Source of the DNA: Mycteria americana
Lineage: Eukaryota > Chordata > Aves > Ciconiiformes > Ciconiidae
Direction of reading: 5' to 3'
Length of the DNA: 64,000 nt
NCBI RefSeq assembly: GCF_035582795.1
Contig: NC_134365.1
Location: 44,248,135 to 44,312,134, forward strand
Shown here: positions 36,699 through 48,347 of the stretch, piece after piece
Layout of the letters: each line of letters opens with the position of its first letter
Position numbering within the stretch: the stretch's first letter is position 1
Notes under the pieces: generated by a model
Told to the model about the DNA's origin: nothing
Databases searched by the model: none
The model's input: the letters and a program-made list of their open reading frames with translations, nothing else
Translations under genes and position numbers: made by a program

Positions 36699-38219
36699 CG
36701 CCTTGTCTTGTCCTGTTTAAACATCCAGTTTGAGTCACCTTGGTCTCTTCTGCAGCTGATTTCTCCCCCTTTGCAGTCAGGCTGCCTTCTCTGAGCTGGG
36801 GGTGGGGGGAAACGAGTCTTTTTTGATATGTTGGTGGAGATGGTGGACTCGGCCAAAAAGTGTATAGAGAGAATAATTTTAATTACTTTTTGTTAAAATA
36901 AGTGGTGTTCTTTGTTTTCTCACTTCCTCACACATTCCCTTAATCGGCAGCCATGCACTGGGAGGGAGCTATAAGTAAAATAGGGTATATTGGCTACTTA
37001 ATGTAATACTTTGCCATAGTACTAGTAAATATTTAGCTTTATATTACATCTATTCTTTTTCTCAGGAAGCCTTTGAAAACAGAATTTACCCTGATCCAAT
37101 GCATGTAATTTTTCTGACAGAGAATGACTTGGTAATGTCATCACATTAATAAACAGCGATCAAAAACATCCATTAGAATTCACATATCTAATGAATATAT
37201 ATTTGTTTTATTTCCCTGATTATTTTAATGAATTTTGTGGTGCTTTTTGAACTGACAGTAAATATCTGTTTATTTGGTTATTACTAAATACTATTCCAGA
37301 AGTTAAGTGATGTTAAGATCTAGTTGTGGCATTAATTATGAAGAAGTATTTTTTCCCAGAATGAGTCTTTACTACCTTTGGGATGTCATTCTTCAATTTA
37401 CAGTTCTAAAATTTCCTTTGCCACAGTCTGAAGATTATCAATGAATTTGGCTTGGTGTTTGGCTGACATTAGAAGGAGATCTTCTTTTTCTCCTAAAACC
37501 CCCATCATTTTCTCCTAAAAGCTGCGTTTGATAAATATCTCGCTCCCAGGGACTGTCAGGTGCTGTGTTACGGTGGTGGTGTGGTTTAACCTACTTTCAC
37601 ATCGCTCTCGCTAGGTAAACTGCTGTTCTCAAACAGCACTTGAGTATTTGTAAACAGTCTAAATGAAACGCTCAGCCGCTCTTGGGATCCAGCCCCACAA
37701 TTGTGCGGGTAAAGAACAACGCGGCTCTCCTCCTGACAGCTCCCCCACGTTCACTTGCACCGTTTTTCCACAGTTGTAAAATAACATAGCGAAGGCCTCA
37801 TCTAATCCCTTACGAAGACAACGCCATTCACCGAATTCAGCACGAGTAGGTAAACAATATCCAGGTCTTGACCAAAACAAGTGTCACAATGCTTACAGGT
37901 AAGAAAACGTTAATATTCCTAACAAATTTTGATCACAATCTATCCATATGGCAAGTTTGGGAATATTGAAGGGCAATTTTGGTAGCTACTCCCTCGGATC
38001 ATCCCCTTGACTAAGTTTAGACAAAAGGGGAGTACGAATGGTCAGTAGTATGGAAATGCCTCAATACCCATGTCCTTTATAACTAAACTTATTTCATAGT
38101 AGGAAAATTCTTGGATGTATTTTTTTGATTGGACATAAAAATGGAAGAAAGGAAAACCAAGCTATGTTTCTTTCTTAAACTGATGCATTACTGTGTAACT
38201 TGCATCTTCTTTTCCCCTC

Positions 38220-38480
38220 AGTCTTTTATATAAACACTATTTCCTTAGCACTTTATGTAGTGCTTTTCAGGTTCAAAGCCCTTTACACAAATTATTTTAA
38301 TTAGTTTTCACATCTCCTCTGAGAGCGGTAAGTAAATATCATTATCCTCATTTTTACGGACAGGGACTCTCATCTGGAGAGGTTAAGTAACTTGCCCAAG
38401 GCCACAAGGGGGAATATTGTCATAGCTAGTCCTGGAAACTCAAGAGCTGTTATATCCTCAGTCCTTTACTTTGTTTGCTA
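38220..38480 (-). repeat. MIR-like tRNA-derived SINE, near full length
   Basis: This is the clearest old SINE in the window. On the plus strand the tail comes first ('gtagtgcttttcaggttcaa', 'agccctttacac'). It is followed by 'aatatcattatcctcatttt', 'tacggacagggact' and the diagnostic 'gagaggttaagtaac' and 'ttgcccaaggccaca', then a decayed head ('tagtcctggaaactc'). The order matches reverse-complemented MIR-type SINEs. The 3' tail (AAAGGGCTTTGAA-CCTGAAAAGCACTACAT on the minus strand) resembles the copy at 54.1 kb rather than the mammalian MIR tail as I recall it. Such copies predate bird diversification and are sometimes conserved as enhancers. Confidence 0.75.
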
Positions 38481-39633
38481 GATGGCAACTTGAGTTGTTA
38501 ATGGTTACTCCTGCGTTACAGAAATACGTTCTGTGATTTTACCTCTTTGGTCTTAGCAACAGTTTAAGCAAGGAAGAAATCAGATTTTCTGTAGCCAGAT
38601 TATAGCATAGTAACAGTCTCCTTCAACAGAAATGTCAAGTTACTTTCCTGCTATGTCTATAATTAAGTAGAAAAGGCAGTAGGCAATGCCGTTACAGTTT
38701 TTCCATGGAATACTGCCCAAGTCCACAGTCACTTTGTCAGTTCAGGTCACATTAGGCCTGCAGCTCTGGTTTGAGATATGCAGAAAATGCAACCTATGGA
38801 GATTTTTCCAAGCTGTGTGTGTGTTGGACCTCAGAAAAATACAAATACTGACTCTGTGTGCTTCTGCAGAGGACTCTCTTCTTACGTAAAGGAGATATAG
38901 AAGCAGGGATCAGTGGGTTTGTATTTAATTCAAAATACCACACTGCTTTTGTTGTTGTGGTTTGGAGGCTGTTGTATTGCATGTCTCCAACAAGAGTTCT
39001 GTCTCTTGGTCTCGTCCTCAACTAGAGGATGTTTAAAGAACTGAGTTTGCTGATTGAATTTTCTGTTTCTTGAACTTTGAGAAGGTTAGTCACAATGTAA
39101 AGAATTTAAGGGTCTCAGAAGACTAGTCAATATTATAGTTTAAAAGGATAACAGATGGAAGAGAATAGGAAGGAACCTTGATACTTTAGAAATGTATTAC
39201 ATGTCTCTAACAGCTATCCCATACAAAATGGAAATGTAGCAAAGATATATATTATGTATGTAATGTTACTACGACTAGTGACCCTTATTCTCCACAGAGA
39301 GCCACTCGCTGTTAGACTGTGCTAACGTTAGCAGTGTTAAAGTGCAGGATGCTGAGGCTCAAGTTACCAATAAATGGGGAAATGGGTGAACGCTTGCAGG
39401 TGTCCAGCCAGGCAGAGATACTTATGGAGGACAAATGGGAAGGGGAAGGTCTTTTAAGAAAGCTTCTTTGAGCAGTAGTTGTAATGATTAGGACAAGAGC
39501 TCAAACTTAGGAGAGAGCTCATGCCCTCTCTTGTCTGAATGGAGGCAGACTTCTTTGCTAACTTGAGCTTCAATTATCGTGAGCTTTTTCTGTCATGTTT
39601 TCCTTGTTTCACAAGGAGAGATGTCGAACTTGA

Positions 39634-39900
39634 ATGGTTTACCCTCACAGAGGCACTTGCTGCTTTCTGAGATGTCTTAGATGGTGTGAGATCTCTCCGT
39701 GGGGCTGCCGGGTGCTACACAAGAGCCATCAGAAATCCGCACCCCGCTGCGGCGGTGGGTGGGCTTCTGGGAGATGCTTGGTGTACCCGAGAGTGTGGCT
39801 ATGTCAGGTAGCACCCCGTGCCTCGCCGGGGCCTCTCCGATTGTGTTTTCCAAGTCCTGTAAAGCACTTAACAGATTATAAACCTCTTTCTCGGTTACCT
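39634..39900. other. Isolated GC/CpG-richer patch with a 149-codon minus-strand frame
   Basis: CpG dinucleotides cluster here well above the surroundings, with for example several in 'ccgcaccccgctgcggcgg'. The minus strand is open from 40126 to 39677. The predicted protein has no family I recognise, and the only splice-like site inside it is a weak AAG|GTAACC on the minus strand near 39897. It could be the remnant of an old gene or element, a small regulatory island, or chance. Confidence 0.3.
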
Positions 39901-41398
39901 TGCACAGACGTTTATACCAGAACGGAAAGATGAAAAAGTGGAAGGAGCCCAAGCAAGACAGTGACATAACACGCTTTATGAATCCAAGTGAAGGAAAAAA
40001 TACTGAGTGTTTTGCCAGACGTTCTGGAAGCTGTGTGCTCAGCATATGTGCAGCAAGAGAAATTTGATTAACTACCAACGGGGTGGCAAAATTAGTCATC
40101 GGTTGAAGTGTCAGGTAATTCTTCATGATAATGATTAAAGTAACCAGTCTTTACAGATAGTTAGTATGTAAAGCTTGAAAAATTAAATTGTCATTGGCTA
40201 GCATGCTGTCCCCCCTTCCAAACACACATATTCCCTTTTATATTGAGCTACGGATTATTTTGTCTTCAAATTCAAACAAAATCTGTCCAGGAAGAATCAG
40301 AGCATGTATAACTGTTCATAATATGTGTTATTAAAAGCATCTTCTGAACAGCGTCTCACTCTGGTTTTAAAACGTATGTATTTATTTAAATAGTATTTAC
40401 AAGTGTCTTATTCTATTAGCTATACTGAAAACATTGATCTCTTATTTTTTCACAGTATGAATACAATTAATGAGCAAGGATTATCTTAAACTATTTGTGG
40501 GACTCAAAAGTGAATAGTTTCTCTGTCGTTGGATTTTACTGGGAATTAATTTTATTCAGGAATTACTGGAATTAACTATACAAATTAATTAGTAAAATTT
40601 GCCCATTTCCCAACACTGAAGTCCCCCAGGTTTGGTTGCTTCTAAAGCATCCTCTAGAAATTTTGTTAGTAAAACTTTAATGATACATAATTAATTTCTG
40701 TAAGTACGAACTAAGGGTATCTTTCACTTTCCTTTGCCATAGTGGCTTGCATAGCTTTCTATATGAGATCACTGCAGGCAGTTCAAGACTTTTATTTCCT
40801 TTTTTCTTTTGCAAACTCTTTATTTGGCATTATTTAGATGGTGAATATGCCTCAGTTAGCAAAACGATGAAGATTTGTGTGTTAGTGGTGAAGAGGTCGG
40901 AGTGATATCATGTTCTCTGACTTCCGACCCTCTCTCTCTCCTGGCTCTGTGTTGTCACTGGCAGTACAAACCAGTGTTGTCAGCCTCGTGCGTCCTGCAG
41001 TCATATTTTAACTACTCAAAATCTATGAAGCTGATTTTGTTTGAATTTTGAAGCTTTAAATCTGGCCACCTGTGTTACTCCTGTGTGTTGTAACGGTATG
41101 CAGCAGAAGGACAGATACATTTCTAGGGCTACTGGAAAGATGAAGGAGAAAGTAAAATACGTAGGTGCGATAAAGGCAAAGATTGTTTAGAAAAATGTTG
41201 AAGGGAATATTTTGGAAACAGTATAGCCTTATGCTTTGTTTTAAACAGAAAAGAGAATTTAGAAAAGCTGTGTATTCCTGTCGTCTCCCTGCTTTGAGCT
41301 TCTTGCAGGCAGGTGGAAAGGCCTGTTGATTAGGAAAGCCAGCATCCCGCTGCCAAATTCACCATCAGGATCAGAAAGAGAGGCCAGGGAGCCAAAGC

Positions 41399-41470
41399 AA
41401 AAAAAAAAAAAACAAAAAACCAACCAAACAAACAAAAAAAAACCCCAAACAAAACCAAACAAAAAAAAAA
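41399..41470. repeat. A-rich (CAAA/CCAAAC) low-complexity tract
   Basis: About 70 bp of A with scattered C, beginning with a run of fourteen A and ending with a run of ten A. The short Lys/Asn/Pro-rich plus-strand ORF across it is a by-product. Confidence 0.85.
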
Positions 41471-43124
41471 TACTAAACATACCAATACTGATTATATCAA
41501 GATCAGGAGTCCTTGATAAGAGATCTGTAGGTTAAATCAGAGCAAGAGGTAAGCTAAGATTGGGAGTCAGATACCTGCAGCAGGAGCAAAAACTGGAATC
41601 AAAGGAAGGAACAAGGCGGTGAACTCATCCTGCTGCTCAGAGGTCTTCCATGTGGCTGCCTGCTGACTCCTTGAGGTAGGTCCACTTCTTGCAGGAGAAG
41701 TCACAGCTATGACACCTGATTCGCCCCCAAACAGACAGTGATTTATTATTGTCCATGTGTGATAGGGTCTTTAAAAGTCATGATACCGGAAGAAATTATT
41801 GCAGCATTGCTGGAGATAACAGTTTCCATGCAAAACCAACTTCTGGGCTACTGCGCAAAATTCTGAACAAATGCTTAGAAACAAAAAATGTTTTCAAGTG
41901 TCGTTCTTTCTAAAGCAAATAGTATCTTAGGACAAATAACCAGGGAAAGTAACAGGACAAAGTGGTGAACGATAGCGTTGTCATTTTCAAGCCTATATTC
42001 ACTTCTCACTGCAGCATTACATTCCTGTCGTGTTCAGCGCTGAAGTTTAACGAAAGACTTCTCAGGAAGTCCTGTCGCATTTAAATCTGCGATGTGCTTT
42101 GTTATGCTAGCTCGAGTAACAGCAAAAATGTGTCTTTGAAGTTTAGTAGATTATAAGTTACACAGAGTAATTTTAATAAGTTTTTAGTGTCTAGATATTC
42201 TTGGCATGGTAAATGATTACATCCTTCCAGGTGACATTTTCTTGGATGGCGATACTTGAATAAAAGGTAAAGCAAGCTAACCTGACTCTGTAGTTACTGG
42301 AGTCATCTTCCCTTTTGTTAAGGTCACTTGTTTTTAGTGCGACTGTTACTCTTTGTCCCTGGTTAGGTGCAGGAAGACATACTCCTTCTATTGCCTTGCT
42401 TCAGAGGTAAAAATATCCAAAAATATATTTATTTGCATATACAGGAATGATGGACCAGACAGTCACTTCTTAGACCTTAAGGGTGAATCCAAATATTCGT
42501 ATAGATGGTTTGAATCTTTCCCTTCTTTTTGGTGAGAGATGGATCAAACTTCAAATGAATCATTTCTGAGAGAAAAACAAAACAACTGAAAACCGGTCAG
42601 ATATTATGCAATAGATACTAAACTTACAAAAATGAATCATGTAGCAACAAAAGTGGGAGCTATGATTACTAGCTTTGGCAAGGAAATTGCTGTTGCCAGG
42701 AAGAGTCCAGTTACTTGAACAGCTCTAATACATAAATTTTCCTTCCCCCTTTTTGTAATAGGATGGGGAAGTACAGTTTTGACTTGGAGCTAGAGCATAA
42801 GTAATCTTTTAAGTAATACTCTTCAGTTTTCTCATATGAAAACTTAATTTGGTGTGCATTATGGATGAAGTCTTACCTGCTGCAGGAGTGATATCCTACG
42901 GTAATATTGAATTATAATTACACTACTGATGACTTTAAAGAGTTGACCATTTGATATAGTCCTGGCCGGTAAAACTACATCTTGTAACGTGCTAAATTAA
43001 GGTTTTATACGCATAGGGAAAGGGACAGACAGCTTTTGCAGTGCCTTGTTTTATAGCCTTTTGCTTCAACATAACAATCTTAATTTTTACATGACAGTGA
43101 ATTTTTTTTAAATGTGAAACACAC

Positions 43125-43141
43125 AAGCTTAATTTAAGCTT
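43125..43141. repeat. 17-bp perfect palindrome
   Basis: AAGCTTAA-T-TTAAGCTT is a perfect inverted repeat of eight bases with one central base. It contains two HindIII sites and a TTAA core. No function can be assigned. Confidence 0.85.
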
Positions 43142-45413
43142 CACTTACGTAGCTAAATGGTGACAAGCAATTTTGAAAACCTGGTTATATGATGTATCTG
43201 TAAGCTACACTCGATGTCTCATTAAAATGAGGAAGGTTTTTTTTTCCTTTACAAGTAAAATTTGAGGTTTTTTAGCAGAAAGGGAGAACATGGAGCACCA
43301 TACCACTTTATTTGAATATAAGTGAAACTACAGTCTTCAAACAGCTGGGCTGCAAACTTAAAGTACAGTTCACCTTTTACTGTGGTGGGTAAGCTAGGTA
43401 CCATTTTGCAGAATAGGGATACAAGCCTATGTTCTTCTCAGGTGGTTCTTCTCACAATTTAGCACGCATATACAGGATAAAATTACAGAGAAGATTAATG
43501 TTAAAGTTGTGAAGTCAAGCACTAAAATCTAGGCAGTGTTGACTATAAAGTTGCCCAAGCAACTTTATTTCCATTGTCTTGATATGTTAGGATAGGGTTC
43601 TTTCCCCATGATCATACAGGAATAGAAGAAAGAAAATTTTGTTTCTTGATCAGTGTCTCTAATCTCCAAAGATTATTCTCGGTCTTCTTGCAGTCCTCAG
43701 CATTGTTTACTGCCCATCTCATTGTCCAGCTGAGATGGAGGATTGAAAGCTTAATATATGATTGTAAGACCCCCAAGAAAGCTAAATTGAGGGTGTATCT
43801 TGCTCTATATGGTACCAGTAAAATGCAAAACGTTATTGATATGCGTATCGGAGGAAATGAATGTGGAGTTCATGTTGTCATTAGTTTTATGCCAGCTTTC
43901 TCTAGCAAGAATAACAGGTCAGATTTAGGATCAGCCACAGCTAGCAATTTTTAATAGCTTCAGCCTGACTAAATTTGCATGTATTTTCATGGGTCAGCGC
44001 TTTTGACGTCTTTCCTATATCCCCTCCTATTTTAAACAAAACAACTGGACTGGAAAGTGTGGGGAAGGTGGAGGAGGGAGGCGAGAGAATGCTAGCAGTT
44101 AGAGAATTGTGTATTTATTCCTCAGATTAGTTTTTGAAAACCAGTATTTCAGTCTGAAAGCTTGTCATGTCTCTCACCCCCTCCCCTGAAGACTGGCAGA
44201 GAAGGAGATGAAGCATAGATTATTTTAGCCCCATTGTTCAGTCTGCTAAAGCTATAAGCAACTAAACAATGTCTAATTAAAAAACATTAGCTAAGTATAA
44301 TGTGGGTGTTATGAGCTCTGTATTATCAGTGATAAAATAAGATTAACTATATTTTAATATGATTAATCAACTAGATACCAGCAAAACTGGATACCAGTTG
44401 AAGAACCTGTTTCTTCTGAGAATGAATATCAAAAGGAGGAGAACACCATAGATCCATTTAAGCCAATTGTAAAATAATATTGCTTAAGGAGAAAAAGGAA
44501 ATTAAATGCCAGGTATGATTATTTTAGAAGTCATGGAAGCTTGTTTATGTGACCTTACAAGCCATTTAATAATCAACAAGACTGGAGAACAGTAAATGTG
44601 TTTATTGATCGAACATTAGTAATTTAGTTTCAACACACCAGGTTTAGGGTCTGATTCGTGGTGCACTAAAGTGGAAACTTTTCACTAACACATGGAACCA
44701 TCTGTAATAGTTGAGGAATACTTAATTTTGGTGTAGCCATTGCAGTGTTACTTCTTAAAGGAATAGATTAATTTAACTCCATTATGTATCTTGTTCAGAT
44801 GCAAAGGGGAGAATGGTTTTTAGATGTCTGGTTCTTAGTCAGATATAAAATGCAGTTGAACTTTATTATACCAGATTAGCAAAACAGCAAATGCCGAGGA
44901 CTTGCGAAGAGAGGGTGCCAGGACCATTAACACTGACGAGTCCTATCTTCTTGTTTCTGACCAATCTGCAAATCTAACCCGACAAAGAAAGGCATAAACC
45001 ACAAAACTCGAAGGTCCAGAGCAGTCCTGCCAGGTTTAAAAAAGTACGTGCGAGGGAAAGAGACCAAAAAGAGAGGAGCAGGGAACATTGGCAAGTGTTG
45101 AAGAAGCCAGGCCTTACTCTGGCATTTTAGTGGGTTGGAAAATAAACAGCTGAATGAAAATACAGAAATACACTGTTGAAAAAAAGCCACCTGCCCTACA
45201 GATTTGCTTTTGTTTGTAGGTAAAACTGTTTCTCCAGAGGAATGCTGTTGGTGATGATTTGAGAGCCAGGCTCTCAAAAAGAGACTAGCTGAACCTTTGG
45301 CTCCCTCTTACAGTGGTGAGAATACACAGGTCACTTTGCCTAGATTATTTCTAAATTTGGAAAGCTGTGAAATTTCCTACTAAAACAGGAGTCCAAAACT
45401 GTTAAGTTTATCT

Positions 45414-45460
45414 GAAAAAAACCCCAAAACAACAAACCCAAACCACTCAAAAAAACACTG
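45414..45460. repeat. A/C-rich low-complexity tract
   Basis: About 45 bp of AAACCCC- and CAAAC-type sequence on the plus strand, similar to the tracts at 36.6 and 41.4 kb. Confidence 0.75.
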
Positions 45461-47012
45461 GTGGGGGAAGCAATGCAGGTCATTCTACCCTTGTGATGAG
45501 CCCCTACAGTCCAAGGAGCTTAGACCAACCTTTACATTATTACGGCCAGCTAGGCAAAATTAAGCTAACTTAATTGAATTCAGACCATAACCTCTCATCA
45601 CAAGGTATCTGAACTTTGGAAGAGCTGGTCTCCAGATAAGAAGTTCAGCCCTTAGTATGTTTCGGTTACATATAGAGCAGATGAAATTGGTTATGGTATG
45701 TAGCTGGTGCTTCAAAGAACTGTTCTCAAAAAATATTTCTAGACAACATAATCCACCTGACTATGAAATGCAATAGCAGCTGTGAAGTCTAATAATAATA
45801 CTTTTTTCTGTATACCAGAACACATTTGTGTTGACATTTAAGTATTGCTCAGCTAAGATGTTTCACAGCTTGAGGGAGAGGAAAATTTTCTCTTCCTCAA
45901 CACATCATGATTCTTTTTTCTGAGTGACTAACTTTGACAACAGTAATGGGGAAAGGACTGAGCAGCAGCAGCAGAAGGATCGCTGAAGGATGACCATTCC
46001 AGTATAGCCTTCCCCCTGGTGTGCCATTTTCTGTTTGAGTTCTGTGGCTGCTCTGTTCTTACTTTCTTCCTAATCGGCCCCAGTGCCCCATCAGGATCCC
46101 GCTCTATGGTAACTCTTCCCACCGTCCCACGACATTGTTTGAAAAGCTGGTGCCAGCAGTTAGAGCACTTTATCCGAATACTGGATGCCGTTGCCAAGAG
46201 AGGCTGGTGACTCCAGGCAGGGAGAGAAAATGGTGTAAGACCTCAGTAAATCTGCCTGCCACAGCACCGCTGGCCATCTGTCTGGCACAGTGCTCCATCG
46301 TATCTCCAGGCTTCAGAAGGTGTTTTGGAAGACCCAAAGAGTGGCTCGTGACCATTCTGCACTCGTGTGACCTCACAGAAATACTTCATTCAGAAATCTC
46401 ACCAAGAAAATGTTAGGTGTTTTCCCCCTTCTCTTTTGTTCATGGTCAATATTTGCCACAAAATTTTGACTCCATAATTGATAGTGTTTGCCAATATCTG
46501 ATTTCCTCAGCGTATCCAATGGAATATAGTGCTTTTATGTCCTTTGGTAAAGAGATTTTTAACCTGGGCGTAATATACTTCACTCTGAGAATGCAATATT
46601 AAAATAGCCTCTCTTATTAGCTGGGGCATTTTAGGCTGACATCAAATATGATCAATAGGCTGTACACGCTGGAAGGATGCCACCTCTCTGAACTACTCCT
46701 CAAGGAAGGAACAGTAACAAAATGACTTCATGTCATTTCTCTTACAGCTCAGAGTTACGTAGACCGATCATTACTGTGAGTTACTGCTTTTGTAAGCCCT
46801 TTATAACGTTGGGATAACAGCTCACAGCGGCATCTGCAACTCCTCTTGATTTCCTCAGTGCAGCCATATGAAATCTTTAGAGATTAACCTGTAGCACCAT
46901 TCTGTTATATACATTGAACTCGATGTGGTTTTCTTTCCAAGCTAGCAGCTACACAGTGTTGTGGGAACATCCCCAAGGCAGTGTCTGTTTGAGTTATTAG
47001 TAAAATTACATT

Positions 47013-47032
47013 CTTATTTATTTATTTATTTT
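47013..47032. repeat. (TTTA)n short microsatellite
   Basis: Five near-perfect ATTT/TTTA units in tandem. Confidence 0.8.
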
Positions 47033-47429
47033 AAACCAAGAGGATGTTTTTCTAAACCTACAGCAAGCGGGAGGGATAAAGAATACTTGTTAATCCCTCT
47101 TGTGTGTGTGGCCAGAAAGTTTTTGTTTCCTTGTGACAAAAGCTTCATAAAAGCTGATAAACTGATATCACTGAGGCCTCATTCAGCTGAAATAATGGTA
47201 GTCTGAGGTCTGATTAACTTGCACAGAGTTTGTCAGTGACCTGACATAATTTACACCAAGGCTACACTTTCTGGAGAGCCATCAGCAACTGTGTTTTCAA
47301 ACATGCAGAGAAAAACTCGGGGGGTTTTTTTTTGTGCTGCATTAATTTGTTGTGCACATGTCCTGTGGACTCTTACACAGTGTAATATAAAATAATGGGA
47401 CACAATTCTCAATCTGTTAGGGAGAGATT

Positions 47430-47740
47430 CAGTTAATCCAGACCTGCCTCCCCTCACCGCAGCAGAGCTACGGTTCGTGCGTTCCCAGCTGAACGACAGA
47501 GATTTTCTAAGCCCAGAAGAGCGTTTTGCAGCATGAGCAGCTGTAAGCTGTGGCTGTGGTGTATGTCACTAGCAGATACGTCACGCGATGCAGGCATTCT
47601 ACGTACGCTGAGACCGCCTGCCCCGTTTCCTCCCCTGAGGTAGGTGAGCCTTTTAGTGCAGTCTCGCATCACCACGTAGGAAGGTGGAATCTTCATGAAA
47701 GGATGCGTGCGCTTTTTCCACGAGCGATTTCTGGAAAAAG
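47430..47740. other. CpG-enriched patch in intronic DNA
   Basis: Many CpGs occur within about 300 bp, including 'tacgtcacgcgatgc' and 'ctacgtacgctgag'. It includes a CRE-like TACGTCAC (47577-47584) and a donor-like GAG|GTAGGTGAG near 47638. No long or family-like ORF is present. It could be an orphan CpG element or alternative promoter. Evidence is compositional only. Confidence 0.25.
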
Positions 47741-48330
47741 TGGCTAGGTAGAGTTAGTGCAATAAAAGCTATATTGACTTTTTTTATTTAAATGTCCCGC
47801 TTCTATCTCAAGTATTTTCATTGTCTTGTAACTCTTTAACTTCCTAGCAGGCAGTGACAGTAACGAATAGCAGTTGTCAGCCTATTCATTTTCAAATACG
47901 TTCAAGTAAAATTTATAGGTCTGAATTAAGATGTCTTGTAAAGCTTTGAGGTTTTGACAGTTTAATGTTGAGAGGAATAAGTAGACAGTCTCAGGAAACT
48001 TGAGTGGTTTTTGGAAAACAGCAGCTCTGCTGTTGTTATAGATGGATTCACCAAAGGTATTTAGTAAATTGATGCTAAATTCTGAGGAACAACATGGTAA
48101 AGTGCATGGGTGAGATCTATATTTCTAATCTGCTATTACATGCTCTCATTTGGAAGAAGCCATGAACTTTTTTCTTTTTTTACTGTTTGAAGGTGTGGAA
48201 TAAACAGGTGAAGCTTAACAGTATGATATTTGTCTTTATTAGATGCCTAGGTTTTTTTGCTAATCTCCCTGATTTTATAATTTATTGTCTGTCCCCTTTG
48301 ATATAGAGACCTACATGAATAGTTTACCTT

Positions 48331-48347
48331 AAAAAAAAAAAAAAAAA
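48331..48347. repeat. A17 homopolymer
   Basis: Seventeen A in AT-rich surroundings, with no retroposon body recognised. Confidence 0.85.

Larger units (their letters stand above)
33706..38219. other. Intronic DNA without recognised genes
   Basis: AT-leaning sequence with paired A runs near 34519 and 34549, a T19 run at 35168-35186 and an A/C-rich tract at 36616-36698. The 130-codon minus-strand frame at 36464-36856 owes its length to that tract (Phe/Gly/Val-rich low complexity) and is not called. Nothing else is assignable. Confidence 0.6.

Noticed and set aside
36464-36856. 130-codon minus-strand ORF
   Set aside because: Its length comes from an A/C-rich low-complexity tract that lacks stops in that frame.
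44927-45277. 116-codon minus-strand ORF
   Set aside because: No recognisable motif or supporting context.
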